Positions 13,735 to 19,853 of a stretch of 19,853 bases of DNA are shown here, piece after piece. The notes beneath the pieces were generated by a model that saw nothing but the letters and a program-made list of their open reading frames with translations, had not been told where the DNA came from and did no database searches. Made by a program: the position numbers and the translations under genes. Position 1 is the first letter of the stretch, and every line of letters begins with the position of its first letter. This DNA comes from Fimenecus sp045655645 (GTDB taxonomy: Bacteria; Bacillota; Clostridia; Oscillospirales; Acutalibacteraceae): positions 1-19,853 of the forward strand of contig JAZOPS010000001.1 in NCBI GenBank assembly GCA_045655645.1. The letters run 5' to 3'.

Positions 13735-16700
13735 ATGGTAAATGTCAAACCGGTAAAACTTGGCAGAAATACCCGTATGAGTTTCTCAAAAATCAATGAA
13801 GTTATGCAGATGCCTAACCTTATTGAAGTGCAGAAAAACTCTTACAAGTGGTTCCTTGAAACAGGACTTAAAGAGGTGTTCCGTGATATCGATGCAATCA
13901 CCGATTACACAGGAAATCTCGAATTGACCTTTGTGGATTATCGCATGGACGATAAACCAAAGTACACAGTGAAAGAATGCAAAGAAAGAGATGCAACTTA
14001 TGCAGCTCCACTTCGAGTAACTGCGCGTCTTCTCAACAAAGAGACAGGCGAGGTTAAAGAAAACGAAGTATATATGGGCGACTTCCCACTTATGACTGAT
14101 AGTGGTACTTTCGTTATCAACGGCGCAGAGCGTGTTATCATTTCACAGCTTGTGCGTTCACCTAGCGTTTATTATGGTATGACTCATGATAAAACAGGTA
14201 AGGAACTTTACACAACAACTGTAATTCCAAACCGTGGTGCATGGCTTGAATACGAAACAGACCAGAATGACCTTTTCTATGTAAGAATAGATAAGAATAG
14301 AAAGATTTATATCACAACTTTCATTCGTGCATTGGGTCTTAGCTCAAACGATGAAATCCGTGAATTCTTCGGTTATGATGACAGAATTGAAGCTACTCTT
14401 GAAAAGGATACAACAGTTAACACAGAACAGGCTCTTATCGAAGTTTACAAGAAACTTCGTCCAGGCGAACCACCTGCACTTGAAACAGCACAGGCTCACC
14501 TTGATGGTTTGTTCTTTGATGCTCACCGTTATGACCTTTCTCGTGTAGGTAGATATAAATACAACAAGAAACTTGCAATTTCAGAAAGAATTGCAGGTCA
14601 TAAGGTTGCGCAACCAGTTGTTAGCCAACTCACCGGTGAGATTATGGCAGACACTGGCGATATGATTGATGAAGCACTTGCTTACAGAATTGAGCAAGAA
14701 GGTGTTGATACAGTAATTCTTGATGTTGACGGCAAAGAAGTTAAAGTTTACTCTAACGGAATGGTTGACATCGCTGAATATGTTCCAATGTTCTCAGAAG
14801 AAGAACTTGAAGAAATCGGTATCAACGAAAAAGTAAGCTTCCCAGTTCTTATGGAAGTTCTTGACAAATGCGGCGACGATAAGGATGCTCTTCGTGAAGA
14901 AATGTCTCTTCGTGCAGATGACCTTATTCCAAAGCATATTGTTATTAACGATATTTTCGCATCAATTAACTATCTTAACGGTCTTGCATCAGGTGTTGGT
15001 GTAACAGACGATATCGACCACCTTGGCAATCGTCGTATCCGTTCAGTTGGTGAACTTCTTCAGAACCAGTTTAGAATCGGTTTTGCAAGAATGGAAAGAG
15101 TTGTTAAAGAAAGAATGACTCTTCAGGGTCAAGAGCCAGATAAGGTTACGCCTGCTGCTCTTATCAATATCCGTCCTGTAATGGCTGCAATCAAAGAGTT
15201 CTTTGGTTCATCTCCACTTTCTCAGTTCATGGACCAGACAAACCCACTTGCAGAACTTACACATAAGAGAAGACTTTCAGCATTAGGTCCTGGTGGTCTT
15301 TCTCGTGACCGTGCAGGCTTCGAAGTTCGTGACGTTCACTATTCACACTATGGTAGAATGTGTCCAATCGAAACTCCTGAAGGTCCAAACATCGGTCTTA
15401 TCTCTTACCTTGCAACATTCGCAAGAATTAACAAATACGGCTTTATTGAAGCTCCTTTCAGAAGAATTGACAAAAAGACAGGTACAGTTCTCAATGAAGT
15501 TGAATATATGACAGCTGATGTAGAAGATAACTACATCGTTGCTCAGGCTAATGAACCACTTGACGAAAACGGCAAGTTCATTAACCAAAAACTTACATCT
15601 CGTTACAGAGATAACTTCATTGAAGTTGCAACAACAGAAGCAGACTATATGGACGTTTCTCCAAAGATGGTTGTTTCAGTTGCTACTGCAATGATTCCAT
15701 TCCTTGAAAACGACGACGCTAACCGTGCTTTGATGGGTTCAAACATGCAGCGTCAGGCAGTTCCACTTCTTAAAACAGAATCTCCAATTGTTGGTACAGG
15801 TATGGAATACAAGGCAGCTGTTGACTCAGGTACAGTCGTTCTTGCAAAGCGTGCAGGTACAGTTACACAGGTTGACGCAAAAACTGTTGCTATCACAACT
15901 GCTGATGGTGAAGTTGATACTTATGAACTTATCAAGTATATGCGTTCTAACCAAGGTACATGTATTAACCAACGCCCAATCGTTGACTTAGGTCAAGAAA
16001 TCGAAGCAGGCGAGGTTATTGCTGACGGTCCTGCAACATCAAACGGTGAAATCTCACTTGGTAAGAATGCTCTCATCGGCTTTATGACTTGGGAAGGTTA
16101 TAACTACGAAGACGCTGTTCTTATTAATGAAAAACTCGTTAGAGAAGATATGTACACATCAATTCATATTGAAGAATATGAAATTGAAGCTCGTGACACA
16201 AAACTTGGACCAGAAGATATCACAAGAGATATTCCAAACGTTGGTGAAGATGCTCTTAAAGACCTTGACGAAAACGGTATTATCCGTGTAGGTGCAGAGG
16301 TTCACTCAGGCGATATCCTTGTTGGTAAAGTTACACCAAAGGGTGAAACTGATGTAGCAACAGCAGAAGAAAGAATTCTTCGCGCTATCTTCGGTGAAAA
16401 AGCTAAAAAAGTTCGTGATACTTCTCTTCGCGTTCCTCATGGTGAATATGGTATCGTTGTTGATGTTGAAGTATTTACAAGAGAAAACAGCGACGAATTA
16501 AGTCCTGGTGTTAATAAGATTGTACGTTGCTATATTGCACAGAAGAGAAAACTCTCTGTTGGTGACAAAATGGCTGGTCGTCATGGTAACAAGGGTGTTG
16601 TTTCTCGTATTCTTCCTCAAGAAGATATGCCATTCCTTGATGACGGTACTCCACTTGACATCGTTCTTAACCCATTGGGTGTTCCATCTCGTATGAATAT

Positions 16701-17469
16701 CGGTCAGGTTCTTGAAGTGCACTTAGGTTTCGCTTACAGAAAACTTGGCCAGAAAATTGCAACTCCTGTATTCGACGGTGCTCACGAAGTTGATATACGT
16801 GAAGCTCTCAAAGAAGCAGGTTACCGTGAAGATGGTAAATCAATTCTTACTGACGGTAGAACAGGTCAAAAATTTGATAACCCTGTTACTGTTGGTGTTA
16901 TGTATTACTTGAAGCTCCATCACCTTGTTGATGATAAGATTCACGCTCGTTCAATTGGTCCTTACGCTCTCGTTACACAGCAGCCACTTGGTGGTAAAGC
17001 ACAGTTCGGTGGTCAGCGTTTCGGTGAAATGGAAGTTTGGGCACTTGAAGCTTATGGTGCAGCTTATACACTTCAAGAAATTCTTACAGTTAAATCTGAC
17101 GACCTTACAGGACGTCGTAAGACATATGAGGCTATCGTTAAGGGACTTAACATTCCTAAACCCGGAGTTCCGGAGTCATTCAAGGTTCTTATCAAAGAAC
17201 TTCAGGCACTTGCTCTCGATGTTCATGTGCTTGACGAAAATGGTGAAGATATCGACATCAAGAATGGTTTCGATAATGACGATTTTGATTTCGTTCCACC
17301 AGCAGATTCTGATATCGAATTCGAAGAAATCAACGACGCAACTTATGATAACGGATTCGTTCTTGACAACGAAGACGGCAGTGAGATTGACGAAGATGAC
17401 GATTCTGATTTCTATGCTCAGAATATGCCAGATTTCGACGATGACGATATGATGGACGAAGAATTTTGA
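13735..17469 (+). CDS. rpoB: DNA-directed RNA polymerase subunit beta
   Basis: The 1244-residue beta subunit forms one jaw of the RNA polymerase active-site cleft. The start MVNVKPVKLGRNTRMSFSKI fits clostridial RpoB. The fork/rifampicin region is clear: GSSPLSQFMDQTNPL through HKRRLSALGPGGLSRDRAGFEV, followed by CPIETPEGPNIGLI. Residues equivalent to E. coli Q513, D516, H526 and S531 are Gln497, Asp500, His510 and Ser515, all wild type, so target-based rifampicin resistance at these sites is not indicated. The C-terminal clamp-contacting region (KLHHLVDDKIHARS, QPLGGKAQFGGQRFGEMEVWALEAYGA) is intact. After LQALALDVHVL comes a tail of about 75 residues extremely rich in Asp and Glu. Transcribed from its own consensus promoter behind a structured leader; rpoC follows after 44 nt. 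Confidence 0.99.
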   Translation: MVNVKPVKLGRNTRMSFSKINEVMQMPNLIEVQKNSYKWFLETGLKEVFRDIDAITDYTGNLELTFVDYRMDDKPKYTVKECKERDATYAAPLRVTARLLNKETGEVKENEVYMGDFPLMTDSGTFVINGAERVIISQLVRSPSVYYGMTHDKTGKELYTTTVIPNRGAWLEYETDQNDLFYVRIDKNRKIYITTFIRALGLSSNDEIREFFGYDDRIEATLEKDTTVNTEQALIEVYKKLRPGEPPALETAQAHLDGLFFDAHRYDLSRVGRYKYNKKLAISERIAGHKVAQPVVSQLTGEIMADTGDMIDEALAYRIEQEGVDTVILDVDGKEVKVYSNGMVDIAEYVPMFSEEELEEIGINEKVSFPVLMEVLDKCGDDKDALREEMSLRADDLIPKHIVINDIFASINYLNGLASGVGVTDDIDHLGNRRIRSVGELLQNQFRIGFARMERVVKERMTLQGQEPDKVTPAALINIRPVMAAIKEFFGSSPLSQFMDQTNPLAELTHKRRLSALGPGGLSRDRAGFEVRDVHYSHYGRMCPIETPEGPNIGLISYLATFARINKYGFIEAPFRRIDKKTGTVLNEVEYMTADVEDNYIVAQANEPLDENGKFINQKLTSRYRDNFIEVATTEADYMDVSPKMVVSVATAMIPFLENDDANRALMGSNMQRQAVPLLKTESPIVGTGMEYKAAVDSGTVVLAKRAGTVTQVDAKTVAITTADGEVDTYELIKYMRSNQGTCINQRPIVDLGQEIEAGEVIADGPATSNGEISLGKNALIGFMTWEGYNYEDAVLINEKLVREDMYTSIHIEEYEIEARDTKLGPEDITRDIPNVGEDALKDLDENGIIRVGAEVHSGDILVGKVTPKGETDVATAEERILRAIFGEKAKKVRDTSLRVPHGEYGIVVDVEVFTRENSDELSPGVNKIVRCYIAQKRKLSVGDKMAGRHGNKGVVSRILPQEDMPFLDDGTPLDIVLNPLGVPSRMNIGQVLEVHLGFAYRKLGQKIATPVFDGAHEVDIREALKEAGYREDGKSILTDGRTGQKFDNPVTVGVMYYLKLHHLVDDKIHARSIGPYALVTQQPLGGKAQFGGQRFGEMEVWALEAYGAAYTLQEILTVKSDDLTGRRKTYEAIVKGLNIPKPGVPESFKVLIKELQALALDVHVLDENGEDIDIKNGFDNDDFDFVPPADSDIEFEEINDATYDNGFVLDNEDGSEIDEDDDSDFYAQNMPDFDDDDMMDEEF

Positions 17470-17513
17470 TTGACTTAATCTCATTTTAGATAAAGGAAGA
17501 AGGGCTATATTTA

Positions 17514-19853
17514 ATGGAAAAGAAACCATTTGAAGCAATAAAAATCGGTCTTGCCTCTCCTGACCAGATTAGAGAGTGGTCTTACGGTGAGGTTAAAAAG
17601 CCCGAAACAATAAACTATCGTACCTTAAAGCCCGAAAAAGACGGTCTTTACTGCGAAAGAATTTTTGGACCTCAGAAGGACCTTGAATGTCATTGCGGTA
17701 AATATAAGAAAATCCGTTATAAGGGTAAAGTTTGTGAACGCTGCGGCGTTGAAGTAACAAGAAAAGAAGTACGTCGTGAAAGAATGGGACACATTGAACT
17801 CGTTTCTCCTGTTTCTCATATCTGGTATTTCAAGGGTATTCCATCAAGAATGGGTCTCATTCTTGACATTTCTCCAAGAGACCTTGAAAAAGTACTTTAT
17901 TTCGCAAGATATATCGTTACTGACCCAGGCGACACAGAACTTGAAAAGAATCAGATACTCAGCGAAAAAGAGTATCTTGATATGGTAGAAAAATATGATG
18001 ACGAGTTCAAAGCAGCAATGGGTGCTGAAGCAATCAAAACTCTTCTTGAAGAAGTTGATGTTGAAGCACTTTGCAAAGAACTCCGTGAAGAGCTTACAGA
18101 CGCAACAGGTCAAAAGAGAACAAGAATTCTCAAGAGACTTGAAGTTGCTGAAGCTTTCAAACAGTCAGGCAACAAACCATCTTGGATGATTATGGATGTA
18201 ATTCCTGTTATTCCACCAGATATCCGTCCAATGGTTCAGCTTGACGGTGGTCGTTTTGCAACATCTGACCTTAACGACCTTTACAGACGTGTTATTAACA
18301 GAAACAACCGTCTTAAGAGACTTTTAGAGCTTAATGCTCCTGATATTATCGTAAGAAACGAAAAGAGAATGCTTCAAGAAGCAGTTGACGCTCTTATCGA
18401 CAATGGTCGTCGTGGCAGACCTGTTACTGGTCCAAACAACAGAGCACTCAAATCTCTCTCTGATATGCTTAAAGGTAAGCAGGGTCGTTTCCGTCAGAAC
18501 CTTCTCGGTAAGCGTGTTGACTATTCAGGTCGTTCAGTTATCGTTGTTGGTCCTGAACTCAAACTTTATCAGTGTGGTCTTCCAAAAGAAATGGCACTTG
18601 AACTCTTCAAGCCATTTGTTATGAAGAACCTTGTTGATACAGGCGCAACAGGCAATATGAAATCTGCTAAGAAGATGGTAGAGCGTGCAAGAACAGAGGT
18701 TTGGGATGCACTTGAAAAAGTAATTAAAGACCATCCTGTTATGCTTAACCGTGCTCCAACACTTCACAGACTTGGTATTCAGGCATTTGAACCTGTTCTT
18801 GTTGAAGGCAGAGCTATTAAACTTCACCCACTCGTATGTACAGCGTTCAACGCTGACTTCGACGGTGACCAGATGGCTGTTCACGTGCCACTTTCAGCAG
18901 AAGCACAGGCAGAAGCAAGACTTCTCATGCTCGCTGCTAACAACCTTCTCAAACCATCAGACGGTAAACCAGTTGCAGTTCCTACACAGGATATGATTCT
19001 TGGTTCATACTATCTTACAATGGTTAAGGATGGCGAACCAGGCGAAGGCAAAGTGTTCCGTGATGTTGAAGAAGCTACAATGGCTTATGATGAAGGTGAC
19101 ATCACACTTCACGCGAAAATCAAGATTCGTATGACTAAAGAAGTTGAAGGCGAAATGGTAACAACTCTCCTTGAAACAACTCTTGGTCGTGTAATTTTCA
19201 ATAATCCAATTCCACAGGATTTAGGCTTTGTTGACAGAACAGACCCAGCAAATGCATTTGCTCTTGAGGTTGACTTCCTTGTTAAGAAAGGCGGACTTGG
19301 AAAGATTATCGACAAATGTATCAAGGTTCACGGCGTAACAGTTGCTGCTGAAATGCTTGATAAGATTAAGGCTCAGGGTCTTAAATACTCAACAAAGAGT
19401 GGTATTACAGTTGCTGTTTGTGACGCAAAGATTCCAGAAACAAAGAAAGACTTGCTCGCAAATGCTGAAGCTCAGGTTGATGTTATTAATGATTACTACA
19501 ACATGGGTCTTTATAGCTCAGAAGAACGTTCAAGAGCAGTTATCAAGGTTTGGGAAGAAACAACAAACGAAGTTTCTTCAGGTATCCTTGAAGGACTTGG
19601 CGAAACTAACCCAATCTACATGATGGTTGACTCTGGTGCCCGTGGTTCTAAGGCTCAGCTTCGTCAGCTTGCTGGTATGCGTGGTCTTATCGCTAATACG
19701 GCAGGTAAAACAATCGAAGTTCCAATTCGTGCTAACTACCGTGAAGGTCTTAACGTTCTCGAATACTTCATTTCTTCTCGTGGTGCTCGTAAAGGTCTTG
19801 CCGATACAGCTCTTCGTACAGCTGACTCAGGTTACCTTACTCGTCGTCTTGTT
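17514..19853 (+). CDS. rpoC: DNA-directed RNA polymerase subunit beta', N-terminal part
   Basis: The first 780 codons of beta', open to the window edge. Zinc-binding domain with Cys59, Cys61, Cys74 and Cys77 (CHCG...CERCG) in the clamp; rudder/lid region through RNNRLKRLLELNAP; KQGRFRQNLLGKRVDYSGRSVIVVGPELKLYQ; and the catalytic NADFDGDQM loop with Mg-binding Asp448, Asp450 and Asp452. The visible part ends in the bridge helix (GARKGLADTALRTADSGYLTRRLV), so the trigger loop and C-terminus lie outside. The start ATG at 17514 is preceded by AGAAGGG (17498-17504), 9 nt away, with an additional AAGGAAG upstream. No promoter is evident in the 44-nt gap after rpoB, so they share one transcript. No intein or insertion is seen in the visible portion. 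Confidence 0.98.
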   Translation, partial: MEKKPFEAIKIGLASPDQIREWSYGEVKKPETINYRTLKPEKDGLYCERIFGPQKDLECHCGKYKKIRYKGKVCERCGVEVTRKEVRRERMGHIELVSPVSHIWYFKGIPSRMGLILDISPRDLEKVLYFARYIVTDPGDTELEKNQILSEKEYLDMVEKYDDEFKAAMGAEAIKTLLEEVDVEALCKELREELTDATGQKRTRILKRLEVAEAFKQSGNKPSWMIMDVIPVIPPDIRPMVQLDGGRFATSDLNDLYRRVINRNNRLKRLLELNAPDIIVRNEKRMLQEAVDALIDNGRRGRPVTGPNNRALKSLSDMLKGKQGRFRQNLLGKRVDYSGRSVIVVGPELKLYQCGLPKEMALELFKPFVMKNLVDTGATGNMKSAKKMVERARTEVWDALEKVIKDHPVMLNRAPTLHRLGIQAFEPVLVEGRAIKLHPLVCTAFNADFDGDQMAVHVPLSAEAQAEARLLMLAANNLLKPSDGKPVAVPTQDMILGSYYLTMVKDGEPGEGKVFRDVEEATMAYDEGDITLHAKIKIRMTKEVEGEMVTTLLETTLGRVIFNNPIPQDLGFVDRTDPANAFALEVDFLVKKGGLGKIIDKCIKVHGVTVAAEMLDKIKAQGLKYSTKSGITVAVCDAKIPETKKDLLANAEAQVDVINDYYNMGLYSSEERSRAVIKVWEETTNEVSSGILEGLGETNPIYMMVDSGARGSKAQLRQLAGMRGLIANTAGKTIEVPIRANYREGLNVLEYFISSRGARKGLADTALRTADSGYLTRRLV

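Noticed and set aside
15178..15300. Rifampicin-resistance substitutions in RpoB
   Set aside because: The key positions Gln497, Asp500, His510 and Ser515 match sensitive enzymes; Thr502 in place of Asn is not a main resistance position.
16925..17452. 175-residue open frame inside rpoB
   Set aside because: Shadow frame of the conserved RpoB C-terminus; low-complexity and no recognisable protein features.

Overview
The window looks like a chromosomal segment of a low-GC, Gram-positive anaerobe of the class Clostridia, probably a gut Oscillospirales-type bacterium. This rests on RpoB and RpoC of clostridial type (including a long acidic RpoB tail), a small Cys-rich DUF6472-like protein, sigma-A style promoters with strong GGAGG-type ribosome binding sites, and AT-rich intergenic DNA. 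The genus is not determined. I see no tRNA, rRNA, CRISPR array, insertion sequence, phage gene or integrase; this is mostly core and metabolic sequence, and the most unusual material is in non-coding leaders and gene pairings.

Layout, left to right. (1) 1-2290: four closely spaced + strand genes: the 3' part of an ICMT/PEMT-type membrane methyltransferase, a GNAT acetyltransferase, a small lipoprotein of unknown function and a DUF4434 TIM-barrel protein, ending at a terminator that contains the last stop codon. (2) 2340-6220: a peptide block: PepD-type Xaa-His dipeptidase, then an OPT-family oligopeptide transporter whose stop codon overlaps the start of a PqqD-like peptide-binding protein, closed by a strong terminator. 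(3) 6230-6475: a 59-residue Cys-rich DUF6472-like protein with its own promoter. (4) 6480-10233: a YhhN/TMEM86-type lysoplasmalogenase, a GPH (MelB-like) symporter and a calcineurin-like metallophosphoesterase. The promoter of this unit lies inside a 16-bp perfect inverted repeat. (5) 10238-13369 on the - strand: a GH2 beta-galactosidase (LacZ), meeting block 4 at a bidirectional terminator. (6) 13370-19853: a divergent intergenic region with the lacZ promoter(s), a full-consensus rpoB promoter and a structured rpoB leader of about 180 nt, then rpoB and the first 780 codons of rpoC.

Working picture. Block 2 is a plausible peptide import and degradation module: OPT imports small peptides, PepD cleaves dipeptides, and the PqqD-like protein may bind a peptide without the radical SAM partner usually found beside it. 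Block 4 could be a lysolipid/plasmalogen salvage unit, although the substrates of its symporter and phosphoesterase cannot be read from sequence. rpoBC is not immediately preceded by rplJ-rplL as in most Firmicutes. It has its own promoter and a long leader with two mutually exclusive foldings around the rpoB start codon, which is the best candidate here for an undescribed regulatory element.
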